From contig CM066984.1 of assembly GCA_033977485.1 (NCBI GenBank), positions 108,657,691-108,721,690 on the forward strand: 64,000 bases of DNA. Reading direction: 5' to 3'. The DNA is from Hydrangea macrophylla (Eukaryota; Streptophyta; Magnoliopsida; Cornales; Hydrangeaceae). The notes under the pieces are model-generated. The model was given only the letters and a program-made list of their open reading frames with translations, had not been told where the DNA came from and did not search any database. Of this stretch, positions 35,858 to 46,359 are shown in pieces. Both the position numbers and the translations under genes were made by a program. Position 1 is the first letter of the stretch. Every line of letters starts with the position of its first letter.

Positions 35858-36269
35858 CTCTCCCGTCCCAAATTAAGAGCTCCTTTGAAAAGTCAATATA
35901 CTTTAGCCACATACTTTTCAAGTTTGTCATTTAATATGTAAAGGATAGCACTTCTGTGCAGTTGGTTTAGTGTTGTTCCCTCTCACAAAAATGAGTCTCA
36001 ATGCTTAAAAACTATTTTTTTGTAAAAATATTTTGGGTCTCACTTTTGTGAGAGGACCAACTGCATTGAACAAACTGCACAGAAGTGTTGTCCTTATTTA
36101 AAAATCTCACACTTTTTCTTTGAATTGGTACTAGAATTTTGAAATTCAAAAAGAGCAATAATGGAAAGTTATAAAGTTTCACCACAATAAAAAAAATGTT
36201 TCCATAAAATGTAAGAATTCACAAAAGAGACTCTTAATATGGGATAGAGTCAATATGGAATAGAGGGAG
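35858..36269. mobile_element. Stowaway-like MITE carrying another MITE
   Basis: The left end CTCTCCCGTCCCAAATTAAGAG and the right end CTCTTAATATGGGATAGAG...GGGAG, with TA on both outer sides (35856-35857 and 36270-36271), are typical of Stowaway (Tc1/mariner) MITEs. It is interrupted by the foldback at 35941-36095. Confidence 0.7.
35941..36095. mobile_element. MITE nested in the Stowaway
   Basis: TIRs AAGGATAGCACTTCTGTGC... and ...GCACAGAAGTGTTGTCCTT, about 23 bp with two mismatches. The inner arms (CTCTCACAAAA against TTTTGTGAGAG) extend the fold. Confidence 0.75.
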
Positions 36270-36497
36270 TAGAACTTTGAGAACTATGCATTTTCCTGTA
36301 GTTAATCCAGAAACTTGTTTAATTTAGTGCCCAAAGTGTTTGAATGGCGGTAATCAACAATGACGTTGGGTATGAAATTACATTTATTGAGTTAACTAGG
36401 TTTTAATTTTAAATAGTCATCTTATTCTAAATATTATTGTTTGGCTATATATTGTCAATAATTAGGTTCAGCAAATGAATAACTTTAGCCAGTCAGG

Positions 36498-36661
36498 CTA
36501 TAAAGAGGGCGCCCTTTCTTTATTAAAGAGAGGACCTCTGTTTTGGCCGTCAGATCGTGTTTTCATTAATGGCAGTTTTGTCATTTTACAGTTTTTAAAC
36601 ACAATCCAACGGCCAAAACAGAGGTCCTCTCTTTAATAAAGAGAGGTGGTCCTCTTTAGAG
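36498..36661. mobile_element. Foldback MITE with 34-bp perfect arms
   Basis: 36517-36550 and 36609-36642 are exact reverse complements (containing GAGAGGACCTCTGTTTTGGC). Weaker pairing extends outwards to CTATAAAGAGG and CCTCTTTAGAG. The outer limits are approximate. Confidence 0.8.
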
Positions 36662-36736
36662 AATCTTTGTAACTTTAGCATCACATGTTTGAGTCAAATG
36701 CATTTAATATGATGCGTAATAAGTATCTAAGCATTA

Positions 36737-37144
36737 TGTTGGGAATGGGCCCACAATCACAACAAGAAAACCACACCCACAAAGATGGAGATAAACAGAA
36801 CAAGAACGACACAACCACGAAAGAAAATCAAGCAAACCAACACAACAAGATTTAAATGTGGTTCGGCCCAACAATGCCTACGTCCACGTGCAAAAGCGAT
36901 CACTACGATTAATATGAAGATTACATGCGCTCAAGACCTCACGTGTATAACTCTCCAACCAAGTTATATGACACACACAATTGCTATAAACTAATCTCTC
37001 CCTCACTAGTTTGTAGCCCTCTCTTGTGTATGTAGAAGATTTCCAACCAATCTTATCAATCCCTTGAGTAAGCCATATATTTATAGAGATTGTATAGTCC
37101 TAATCCTAGTTGTAGTAGGATTTACCCCTATAGTAAGTCTTATA
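36737..37144 (-). repeat. LTR of the outer element, U5-side part
   Basis: Starts TGTTGGGAATGG on the plus strand and is interrupted at 37145 by the nested copia (TTATA duplication). The remainder continues at 45865. Confidence 0.82.
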
Positions 37145-37283
37145 TGTTGGAAAAGTGTATTTTTAAAATTTGGAGGGAAAGGTTGAGGGAAAAACTTTGA
37201 AATTTGGTTTTGAGTTTTGTCTTATTCACAAACTAACCCAAATGATATTTTGCTTGTCCCACATAGGAAAATTAGAGGAAGTG

Positions 37284-39759
37284 TGTAACACCCGTACCCA
37301 GAGAACGGGTTAATTATTTGTGTTAATATACATTAATTAGTAAAATTAGTGTATAAACGGATTAGGGGGAGGCTTGGACTCGCCCATGTAAAAAAGTGTT
37401 CAGAGAGGGACACTAGTTGAAAAAGTCCCCAGTGAGGTGGGACAGGTATTGAAATGGAACCCAGCGAAGGGTAAAATGGTAATTTGCATTTTAAATGATT
37501 AAATGCATTTTATGTGTTTACATGAATATGTGTTTACATGCTTTCATATTACATGTTGATATATGTGTAGTGTTGGTGTTATAAGGGTATAAATGAAAAA
37601 GATTTAAAATTAGTAGGTGCGATAGCAATTTCACAAGATATGTGGGACCCACGTTGGGACCCATACGGAACTTAGACAAACACTTATTAAATAATTGGGT
37701 AGTTAATGAAATGTTTGGGGGATTTCATAATAAGAATTTAAGAATTTTGGGGGTATAAACGAAAAGAAGGGCAAAACTTTTGGACACCTCACTTGCATGT
37801 GTGAGTATGTGTCATGTGAGGGAGAGAGTTTCTCATTTACAGCAGCAAAATCAAAAGAAAATTGAGGAGAGCTCGGAGAGAGAAACGGAGAAACCGTCAC
37901 CGACGTCGAATTCTCGCCGTTCCGTCGCCGCCGTTCGTCGGATTCGCGAACCGAAGCCGTTTTCGGACTCGTGGAGGTGAGACGAACGTTTCTACACCCT
38001 TAATTTCTGTTTAAATTGCTAGATTTTAGTAGCTCGTACTTAACGGTGAGACGTCGTCTACCGAATTCTTGTAGGATTCTTGTTGGGGTAGAAATTGAGG
38101 TTCAATTTGGTGAAATTCAGCACTTCTCTAGCTTAATCTTGGGTAAAATCTGTGTATAAGGTGAGTTTTCTAGCCTAAAGATGATTGTGTTTAATATGTT
38201 CAAGGCTTTAAGTGATTTTAGAGATGTTAATTCTGTTTAGAAGTAATTATATTGTTGAGTTGTGAATTTTATATCAATTGCAAGAGAATTATGTGTTGAT
38301 ACATGTATATGTGCTTATATGTCTATTTGGTAGTCAATGAGCACCGGGGAAATGGTTCATTGTTGGGAGTAATAAGGGTGGTGAAGAGGAAGAATCCGAT
38401 AAATACGGAAGTCCAAGGAATAGAAGTGGCCACGGGACCAAGGGAGGTCTTCGGGTCTGAATGACTCATATAACCGGTGACTCGGCGACTACGGTTGTGT
38501 TTTTATGTGTTAATTATAGCATTGCACGTGTTAAACATTCAGTCATGTTAGAATGCTCACTAAGCAAATTGCTTAAGAAAACCGTTTTCCTATTTCTGTT
38601 GTGGTGCATAACAACCACCGCAGGTACGGAGCAATACCCGGAGAGAAAGTGACATGCTCGGGGAAAAGGGGAGAAGGTTTTGGAACTTGTAGATATGTTT
38701 TAAACTTATATTATAGTGTAACTAGTGACTTGAGGTTCTCAACTTGAGGCTTGAAGTCTTAACTTGTGAATGGGAGAGATGGGGAGAGATGGGAGAGATG
38801 GGGGAGATTGAGCCTCATGCTTGTTAATTTCTTTTGGAACTTGTAAAATGATGTAAAGTATGGTGTCTTTTATGTTAATGTTAATATTTAGGTTGTTGGA
38901 AATGACTTTGAATCATAACTATGTATTTGGAAGTGAAAAGTAGAACCTATGTATAATCTCTTTTGTTTTGCTCAAATGGTGCAAGTTAGTAATTAAGACC
39001 ATCTCGGCATGTTCGGATGTGTTGCAAGCGTCGTGGACAAGTTTGGTTGTGTAAATGATATTGGCTTAGCTTGAGTTCATTCCCAATCAATTCTATGAAC
39101 TTTAAATGAAAATTGAGTTCCAAAGCTTTAAAGTTTGTTTGATTTAAAAAGAGTTGAGTTCATGAGTGGATTTGATCCAATTCTAGTTGTAGATATGTGG
39201 AATATGCTTGGTTTATGTTTAAAAGTGTTTGGAAGTGTGTTTGGAGTTGTTTCCCAAAGTTTCATGAAGTTTGGAGATGGTTTGGATATGTTTGGACTTG
39301 AAAAAAACATGTTTTAACCAGCAAAAATGACTTCTGGTAAGCCGGATCGATCCCCCTTTTTGCCTTGGATCGATCCGGGCCTTTTTTGAAAGTCTCTACC
39401 AGTTTTTGACAAGTCGGATCGATCCTGATTTAAAGGGCGGATCGATCCGCGTACAAATTCGGCAGCACGTCGCCTTTTACGGAAACGTGCATAACTCTTT
39501 CTAGAAAAATCGGATTTGCGCGCCGTTTTTTGCGTTGGAACCGGGACTCAAAGACCTATCTTTTGGTATAAAATTTGCTATACCTTATTAATTACCATTT
39601 TACCCTTGGGGCCTATTTTGTAACAATAGAGTTGTTTAATGTGGTTAAATACATGTGATTTTTAGTGATTTGAATGGTTCTTTGCTAATTAATGTATGTG
39701 GACTCTAGTAGCATTGTTACACGTGTCCTAATCCGCACAAGGCGGGTTGGGGTGTGACA
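37284..39759 (+). mobile_element. Gypsy-type solo LTR nested in the copia-2 5' LTR
   Basis: TGTAACACCC...GGGTGTGACA, 2476 bp, with perfect AAGTG duplications at 37279-37283 and 39760-39764. The copia LTR resumes directly on the far side. No coding region or primer site is seen, so it is a solo LTR. Like the 2873-5029 LTR it has a donor-like AAGGTGAGTT (about 38159) and an array of ATCGAT-centred palindromes, here GGATCGATCC. The two LTRs are probably from related chromovirus families. Confidence 0.92.
39344..39448. repeat. Palindrome array: GGATCGATCC x4
   Basis: Copies at 39344-39353, 39367-39376, 39416-39425 and 39439-39448, arranged as two pairs with spacings of 23, 49 and 23 bp. They lie in the solo LTR's distal third. 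Confidence 0.93.
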
Positions 39760-40412
39760 AAGTGGGAAGGACATATATAAGTGGAGGTTGGAGTAAGGGT
39801 TGGGCCCCTTGGGGGTACCAAGTTTTGTGAAGAGGGAGAACGTAGGCCCAATTGGTTTTACCACAAAACACACACACGCGCGCGCGCGCGCGCGCCGCCG
39901 CCGCCGCCCCGCTCCGTTCCGTTCCGGGCCAGGCTTAGGCTTGGGTTTGGGTTTGGGTGTGGTACTACTCCTGTATATCTTTTTATACAAAATTTATTTT
40001 GAAAAATATATTTTTTTTAATTATAAAGAGTTTATTTTCAGTTGGAGACCAAGTCTCCCAAAATAACTCCTCCACGTTTTTTTCTCCAACGTTCCCAAAG
40101 TTCTCTCCACGTTCTGCAACGTTAGCTTTCCCAACGTTCAGAATTTTCCCAACGTTCAGAATATATTCTATATATATGTACACTAACTGCTCTCATAAAA
40201 ATATACACAGACAGTTTTACAGAGAGAAAAAGAGTTACAGAAATTATTTTCTATATACAGTTTCTGAGCAACAATTTCTGAAAGGGTGTGGGTTTTCCGA
40301 TCTTCCTTCGTGAAAGGATTTTCGAGACAGAGGCGATTTCTGGGCTGCTTTATCCTGGGGACGTCGTGGCCTTCATCCGAACTGCTTGCACAACTTTGGC
40401 AGAGCCGCGAAG

Positions 40413-40522
40413 CGTCTTAAAGAGAGCGACTAAGTCCGCGACTCATCCCAAGAAAAACGTCAAAGGCTACTGATATTGGTAAAATTGTTTCTTTTATTTT
40501 CTGCAGCAACAATTTTAAGACG
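40413..40522 (+). promoter_or_regulatory. Candidate primer pairing: U5 block and junction sequence of copia-2
   Basis: CGTCTTAAA at 40413-40421 in the LTR is complementary to TTTAAGACG at 40514-40522, two bases past the LTR end. Adding G.U pairs extends it to about 13 pairs. No TGG-type tRNA site is present at the junction. Confidence 0.55.
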
Positions 40523-40536
40523 TTTTTACATCTGCC

Positions 40537-42132
40537 ATGGAATCTTCAATGCTCTCTGTTACCCACGACCTCAACAAACCCTTCAAATTTGAGGGCCTTC
40601 ACTTTAAACGGTGGAGGATGAAAATGATGTTTTTCTTAACTACGAAAAAATTGCAATCCGTTTGTCTTTCTGAAAAACCCACTGTTTCTGAAAATCCCAC
40701 TGTTGCTCAAATCAGAGAGTCTGACATATGGAATGAAAATGATTTTCTTTGCAAAAACTATATTTTGAATGGACTCTCTGACAGTCTTTATGACTATTAT
40801 GCAAACTGTGATTCTGCAAAAAAAGTTTGGGATGCCCTTCAGAAAAAATATGACACTGAAGAAGCTGGAGCAAAGAAATTTGCAGTCAGCCGTTATTTGA
40901 AATACCAAATGACGGAAGACAAATCTGTTGAAGCTCAATCCCATGAGCTGCAACAAATTGCTCATGAGATAATTTCTGAGGGCATGGATTTAAATGATCA
41001 GTTTCAAGTTGCTGTCATTATTGACAAGCTTCCCCCAAGTTGGAAAGATTTCAAAAATATTTTGAGACACAAAACCAAAGAATTTTCATTGGAAAGTTTG
41101 ATAACTCGCCTTCGAATTGAGGAGGAGGCAAGAAAACAAGATTTGAAAGAACAGGTTCTTGTTGTTTCCAACAACAAGAAACCTCAAAATTTATCTAAAA
41201 ACAAAGCCTCTGTTGTTCTGAAACCACCTGCAAAAACCATGAAGTTTCAAAACCGGAATCAGAACAAGAACCGCAACAACAAGAATCAGAATCCGAAGCA
41301 AAATCAGAATAGGAACATACCCCCCTCAGGAATAAATGAAGCTGGACTGTTTGTTTGCTACAATTGTGGTAAACCAGGTCATATGGCTCGAAACTGTAGG
41401 AATCAACGACGAGTTGCTCCCCAAGCAAATCTTGCCGAAGAGCAGCTCGTTGCTATGATTTCCGAGGTCAATATTGTTGGTGGATCCGAGGGGTGGTGGG
41501 TAGACACTGGCGCCTCTCGCCATGTTTGCTATGACCGTGACATGTTCAAATCCTATTCTGAAGCTAAGGACAAGAAAGTGCTGTTGGGTGATTCCCACAC
41601 CACTACTGTTGCTGGTATTGGGGAGGTTGAATTGAAGTTTACTTCTGGAAAGACTGTCATTTTGAAGGATGTCTTGCACACTCCAGAAATGAGGAAAAAT
41701 CTTGTTTCAGGCTATCTTCTCAACAAGGCTGGATTTACTCAAACTATTGGGGCTGATCTTTTTACTTTGACTAAGAGTGGAGTGTTTGTTGGAAAGGGTT
41801 ATGCAACTGAGGGCATGTTTAAATTAAATGTTGATTTTAATAAAGTTTCTTCTTCTGCTTACATGTTGTGTTCTTTTAATATTTGGCATGCTAGATTATG
41901 TCATGTGAATAAAAGGCTTGTGAAAAATATGAGTAGTTTAGGATATATTCCACAATTGTCCTTAAATGAATTCGAAAAATGTGAATTTTGTAGCCAAGCT
42001 AAAATCACTAAAACACCACATAAATCTGTCACTAGGGAATCTGAACCTCTTGAATTGATTCATTCAGACATTTGTGAATATGAAGGAATTTTAACTAGAA
42101 ATGGAAAAAATGTATTTTATTACTTTTATTGA
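40537..42132 (+). CDS. Copia-2 gag, protease and integrase N-terminus
   Basis: A 531-residue frame from the first ATG after the 5' leader. Gag spans about 1-270 ([11 protein letters not shown] near the start; a UBN2-type capsid region follows). The CCHC knuckle [14 protein letters not shown] is at 274-287. The aspartic protease has DTGA at 323-326. The integrase zinc finger has H451, H456, C482 and C485. The frame is then lost at a run of six A near 42109, where copia-1 has five A. The remaining polyprotein continues one base out of register at 42101. Copia elements normally encode gag and pol in one frame, so this is a mutation. Confidence 0.94.
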   Translation: MESSMLSVTHDLNKPFKFEGLHFKRWRMKMMFFLTTKKLQSVCLSEKPTVSENPTVAQIRESDIWNENDFLCKNYILNGLSDSLYDYYANCDSAKKVWDALQKKYDTEEAGAKKFAVSRYLKYQMTEDKSVEAQSHELQQIAHEIISEGMDLNDQFQVAVIIDKLPPSWKDFKNILRHKTKEFSLESLITRLRIEEEARKQDLKEQVLVVSNNKKPQNLSKNKASVVLKPPAKTMKFQNRNQNKNRNNKNQNPKQNQNRNIPPSGINEAGLFVCYNCGKPGHMARNCRNQRRVAPQANLAEEQLVAMISEVNIVGGSEGWWVDTGASRHVCYDRDMFKSYSEAKDKKVLLGDSHTTTVAGIGEVELKFTSGKTVILKDVLHTPEMRKNLVSGYLLNKAGFTQTIGADLFTLTKSGVFVGKGYATEGMFKLNVDFNKVSSSAYMLCSFNIWHARLCHVNKRLVKNMSSLGYIPQLSLNEFEKCEFCSQAKITKTPHKSVTRESEPLELIHSDICEYEGILTRNGKNVFYYFY

Positions 42133-44431
42133 TGATAGTTCAAATTATTCATTTGTTTATCTTATGAAAAATAAAAGTGAAGCTATTGACATGTTCAAAA
42201 TTTTCCTAAATGAGATTGAAAATCAATTTAATAGGAAAATTAAAAGACTTCGTAGTGACAGAGGTCATGAATATGATTCTGATGAATTTATTGCTTTATA
42301 TAAAATTAATGGAATCATTCATGAAAAAACTGCCCCTTACTCCCCTGAAATGAATGGAAAAGCTGAAAGAAAAAATAGAACTTTTACTGAATTAGTAGTT
42401 GCTATTTTATTAAATTCAGGGGCAGCTTCTCATTGGTGGGGGAAAATATTATTAACTGTTTGTCATGTATTAAATAGAGTTCCTAACTCTAAAACTAATA
42501 TTTCCCCTTATGAAATTTGGAAAAGGAGAAAACTAAATTTGGATTATTTTAGAACATGGGGTTGTTTGGCATATGTTAGAATTCCAGACCCTAAAAGGTC
42601 CAAATTAGCTAGTAGAGCTTATGAATGTGTTTTTATTGGTTATGTTATTAATAGTAAAGCTTACAGATTTTATGACTTAAAGAATCATGTTATAATTGAA
42701 TCAAGTGATGTTGATTTTTTCGAAAATAAATTTCCTTTTAAATTTAAAAATAGTGGGGGTTCAACATCATATGATATGCCTAGATTAGTAGAACCAAATG
42801 AATATGAACTAGAACCTAGAAAAAGTAAAAGAGCCCGAATCACGAAAGATTTTGGGACCGACTTTTATACTTACAACTTAGAGGAGGATCCTAACACCCT
42901 CCAAGAAGCTTTGACTTCTATAGATGCTGATTTATGGCAAGAAGCTATAAATGATGAAATGGAATCATTGGAATCAAATAAAACTTGGCACTTAGTAGAT
43001 CTTCCACCTGGTTGTAAGATAATAGGTTGCAAATGGATTCTTAAAAAGAAATTGAAACCCGATGGCACGATAGATAAATATAAGGCACGTCTTGTAGCTA
43101 AGGGTTATAGACAAAGAGAAAATATTGATTTCTTTGATACTTATTCACCTGTCTCTAGAATTACTTATATTCGTGTACTATTTGCTTTAGCTGCTATTCA
43201 TGACTTAGTAGTACACCAAATGGATGTTAAAACAGCTTTTTTAAATGGTGAATTAGAAGAAGAGATTTATATGGACCAACCTGAAGGTTTTATTATTTTT
43301 GGTCAAGAAAATAAAGTTTGCAAATTAGATAAATCTCTTTATGGTTTGAAACAAGCTCCTAAACAATGGCATGATAAATTTGATAGTTTGGTCATCTCAA
43401 ATGGTTTTAAAATAAATGAAAGTGACAAATATATTTATTACAAATTTGAAAACAACACTTGCACTATTATTTGCTTATATGTGGATGACTTACTTATTTT
43501 TGGATCAAATATTCATGTCATTAATGAAGTTAAATCTTTCTTATGTGCTAACTTTAATATGAAAGATTTAGGAGAAGCTAGTGTAATTCTTGGAATTAAT
43601 ATTACTAGGTCCGAAAAGGGACTTTCTTTAGATCAATCTCATTATATTGAGAAAATTCTAAAGAAATACAATTACTTTAACTGTAAACCAGCATGTACTC
43701 CATATGACCTTAGTGTAAAATTGTTCAAGAACACTGGTGACAGTGTTAAACAAACTGAGTATGCGAGCATCATTGGTAGCCTCCGTTATGCTACTGATTG
43801 CACTAGGCCAGATATAGCTTATGTTGTTGGAGTACTATGTAGGTTTACTAGTAGACCTAGTATGGAGCATTGGCATGCTATTGAAAGGGTCATGCGTTAC
43901 CTAAAAAGGACGATGAACCTAAAATTACACTATCAGAAGTTTCCCGCTGTCCTTGAAGGATATAGCGATGCTGATTGGAATACCCTATCAGATGACTCCA
44001 AGGCCACTAGTGGATACATTTTTTGTATTGCTGGAGGCGCAGTTTCATGGAAGTCTAAGAAACAGACTATATTGGCTCAGCCCACTATGGAGTCAGAGAT
44101 GATAGTACTAGCTACAGCTAGTGAGGAGGCAGGTTGGCTGAGAAATCTGCTATCAGATACCCCTTTATGGGAGAGACCGATACCAGCTGTCCTAATCCAC
44201 TGTGATAGTACCGCGGCTATTGCAAAAATTGAGAACCGTTACTATAACGGCAAGAAGCCACAAATACATCGCAAGCACAACACTATTAGAGAGTTTCTCT
44301 CTTCTGGAGCTGTAAGAGTGGATTATGTACGGTCTGAGGAGAACTTGGCTGATCCTTTGACGAAAGGACTAGCACGAGAGAAGGTTTGTAAAACCTCGAA
44401 AGGGATGGGACTAAAGCCCTTAGATAGTTGA
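42101..44431 (+). CDS. Copia-2 integrase core, reverse transcriptase and RNase H
   Basis: A 776-residue frame downstream of the one-base shift. The integrase core has its three acids in FIDDSS (residue 11 or 12), SDRGHEYD (53) and [10 protein letters not shown] (89). The reverse transcriptase spans about 270-500 with YVDDLLIFG at 460. RNase H (about 615-745) has GYSDADW, SKATSGY and an intact TMESEM. It ends LKPLDS before TGA. All catalytic motifs are present, so only the A-run indel separates this copy from a full polyprotein. The displayed start is not a natural start. Confidence 0.94.
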   Translation: MEKMYFITFIDDSSNYSFVYLMKNKSEAIDMFKIFLNEIENQFNRKIKRLRSDRGHEYDSDEFIALYKINGIIHEKTAPYSPEMNGKAERKNRTFTELVVAILLNSGAASHWWGKILLTVCHVLNRVPNSKTNISPYEIWKRRKLNLDYFRTWGCLAYVRIPDPKRSKLASRAYECVFIGYVINSKAYRFYDLKNHVIIESSDVDFFENKFPFKFKNSGGSTSYDMPRLVEPNEYELEPRKSKRARITKDFGTDFYTYNLEEDPNTLQEALTSIDADLWQEAINDEMESLESNKTWHLVDLPPGCKIIGCKWILKKKLKPDGTIDKYKARLVAKGYRQRENIDFFDTYSPVSRITYIRVLFALAAIHDLVVHQMDVKTAFLNGELEEEIYMDQPEGFIIFGQENKVCKLDKSLYGLKQAPKQWHDKFDSLVISNGFKINESDKYIYYKFENNTCTIICLYVDDLLIFGSNIHVINEVKSFLCANFNMKDLGEASVILGINITRSEKGLSLDQSHYIEKILKKYNYFNCKPACTPYDLSVKLFKNTGDSVKQTEYASIIGSLRYATDCTRPDIAYVVGVLCRFTSRPSMEHWHAIERVMRYLKRTMNLKLHYQKFPAVLEGYSDADWNTLSDDSKATSGYIFCIAGGAVSWKSKKQTILAQPTMESEMIVLATASEEAGWLRNLLSDTPLWERPIPAVLIHCDSTAAIAKIENRYYNGKKPQIHRKHNTIREFLSSGAVRVDYVRSEENLADPLTKGLAREKVCKTSKGMGLKPLDS

Positions 44432-44980
44432 GTCACTTGTGATAGTAACCCAACCTATAGACTGGAGATCCCAAGAAATAGGTTCAAAGGGTAATAACAA
44501 GTCATGAAGTGATATGAGTAGAATCATGCTAATATATATATGGGGGTAACACTCCAAGTCCATCCCTACGAAGCATGACATCCTGAAGGACAGAAGGTTG
44601 AGTTATTTATAACTCTTAATGAGATCTAAACTCCATTTGGAGTGGGATACCTAGCTACAGGAGTATCCTTGTTGGACTCACCTAGGCGAATGTGGAAGTG
44701 AGGCCGCTTCCTATGAAATTTTGGGCAAATTCTCTAGATCATTCGCTATACTGGGATATAAGCACACGGCCGTAAAGTGCTGGTTTTTGAACTTCACCCT
44801 AGTAGGACTGTGTGTGTGGTGTTGTCTGAGACAGAGTTCAAAACTACGGTTACTCTAATATAATCGGAAGCACTATCACTACGTAAAGGTTCAAGTTGAA
44901 AAACACCCTTTACTTATGCACAGTCTTATGATACGTTGCTCAATGATCTTAAATCAATTTTTAAAATACAAGTGGGGGAT
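44432..44980 (+). other. 3' non-coding region of copia-2, conserved with the 51-55 kb element
   Basis: Between the pol stop and the 3' LTR. Phrases such as GATCCCAAGAA.TAGGTT, CTCTTAATGAG, CTACAGGAGTATCCTTG and GGCCGCTTCCTATGA recur in the same order at about 54060-54624 in the non-coding element, and also in copia-1. The stretch ends with AAGTGGGGGAT. Confidence 0.8.
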
Positions 44981-45859
44981 TGTTGGAAAAGTGTATTTTT
45001 AAAATTTGGAGGGAAAGGTTGAGGGAAAAACTTTGAAATTTGGTTTTGAGTTTTGTCTTATTCACAAACTAACCCAAATGATATTTTGCTTGTCCCACAT
45101 AGGAAAATTAGAGAAAGTGGGAAGGACCTATATAAGTGGAGGTTGGAGTAAGGGTTGGGCCCCTTGGGGGTACCAAGTTTTGTGAAGAGGGAGGACCTAG
45201 GCCCAATTGGGTTTACCACAAAACACACACGCGCGCGCCGCCGCCGCCGCCCCGCTCCGTTCCGTTCCGTTCCGGGCCGGGCTTGGGTTTGGGTTTGGGT
45301 GTGGATGTGGTACTACTCCTATATATCTTTTTGTACAAAATTTATTTGGAAAATAATTTTTTTTTTAATTATAAAGAGTTTATTTTCAGTTGGAGACCAA
45401 GTCTCCCAAAACAACTCCTCCACGTTTTTTTCTCCAACGTTCCCAGAGTTCTCTCCACGTTCTGCAACGTTAGCTTTCCCAACGTTCAGAATTTTCCCAA
45501 CGTTCAGAATATATTCTATATATATGTACACTAACTGCTCTCATAAAAATATACACAGACAGTTTTACAGAGAGAAAAAGAGTTACAGAAATTATTTTCT
45601 ATATACAGTTTCTGAGCAACAATTTCTGAAAGGGTGTGGGTTTTCCGATCTTCCTCCGTGCAAGGATTTTCGAGACAGAGGCGATTTCTGGGCTGCTTTA
45701 TCCTGGGGACGTCGTGGCCTTCATCCGAACTGCTTGCACAACTTGGGCAGAGCCGCGAAGCGTCTTAAAGAGAGCGACTAAGTCCGCGACTCATCCCAAG
45801 AAAAACGTCAAAGGCTACTGATATTGGTAAAATTGTTTCTTTTAGTTTCTGCAGCAACA
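44981..45859 (+). repeat. 3' LTR of copia-2
   Basis: TGTTGGAAAAG...GCAGCAACA, 879 bp. It contains a TATATAAG at about 45129, a GC-rich tract at about 45228-45295 and the U5 block at about 45753-45765. Confidence 0.94.
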
Positions 45860-45864
45860 TTATA

Positions 45865-46015
45865 CAACAAGGAATACTCTTACACACATTCCTATATAAA
45901 CTAGGAACTTCCACCATCAAAGGAATCCTTATTTGATAAAGAAACCACCAAATAAGAAATCCAATCATAATTAGGAAATCATTCTACTAATGGAATTTTA
46001 GGCACAATCCTAACA
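45865..46015 (-). repeat. LTR of the outer element, remaining part
   Basis: Continues the LTR interrupted at 37144. It ends ATCCTAACA on the plus strand, followed by ATCTTCACCTTGCC, whose complement is the purine-rich tract. Confidence 0.75.
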
Positions 46016-46118
46016 ATCTTCACCTTGCCTCAAATTCCTTCCCATCAGTCCTCAGAGTCTTCATCTTGTAATCTTCAACTTCCACATCGATAGTGCATCG
46101 CCTTTGCCATCCCCCAAG

Positions 46119-46331
46119 CTATTCAGCTACACCATTACTCAAGTTCACATCTCCCATGAACTTGAGATCACCAACGTTTGGCTTGTTATCTTCACTGCAC
46201 AATACATCCTCTATACCTTGTTGTACCAAGGCGTCCTTCATACGCACTTGCCACATGCTGAAATTCTTCTTGCCATCGAACTTTTCTATTGTCATTCGCA
46301 TATCCTCAAGCGAACTATCTCCAGCTGCCAT
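46119..46331 (-). pseudogene. Copia gag N-terminal remnant of the outer element
   Basis: 70 residues starting MAAGDSS. The stretch IEKFDGKKNFSMWQVRMKD followed by ALVQQGI is the conserved N-terminal motif of Ty1-copia gag proteins. It starts 12 bases downstream of the primer site (46344-46355) on the minus strand, as expected. The frame ends after 70 residues near the LTR side; the rest of gag and all of pol are missing, so this is an internally deleted element. Confidence 0.85.
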
Positions 46332-46359
46332 GGATTCTCAACCGAGCTCTAATACCACT

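Larger units (their letters stand above)
37145..45859 (+). mobile_element. Ty1-copia retrotransposon, near intact (copia-2)
   Basis: LTRs at 37145-40511 (about 886 bp once the solo LTR and its extra duplication are removed) and 44981-45859 (879 bp) differ at few positions. Perfect TTATA duplications lie at 37140-37144 and 45860-45864. The interior has gag-pol (40537-44431) with one frameshift, a 3' non-coding stretch of about 540 bp, and a polypurine tract AAGTGGGGGAT at 44970-44980. The 5' junction carries ATTTTAAGACG instead of a TGG primer site. It is nested in the outer element and itself holds a gypsy solo LTR. Confidence 0.96.

Noticed and set aside
39930..39965. Telomere-like GGGTTTGGGTTTGGG
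   Set aside because: Only two or three units, and part of a repeated copia LTR GC-rich tract; the unit is not the plant TTTAGGG repeat.
39781..40473. Frames of 60-118 codons in the copia LTRs (also 45136-45821 and 29117-29542)
   Set aside because: They lie in LTR sequence over GC-rich simple repeats and differ in frame between LTR copies; no domain is recognisable.
42090..42135. Programmed ribosomal frameshift in copia-2
   Set aside because: The shift lies inside integrase at an A run, and the sister copy copia-1 has one A fewer and stays in frame there, so a simple insertion is likelier.
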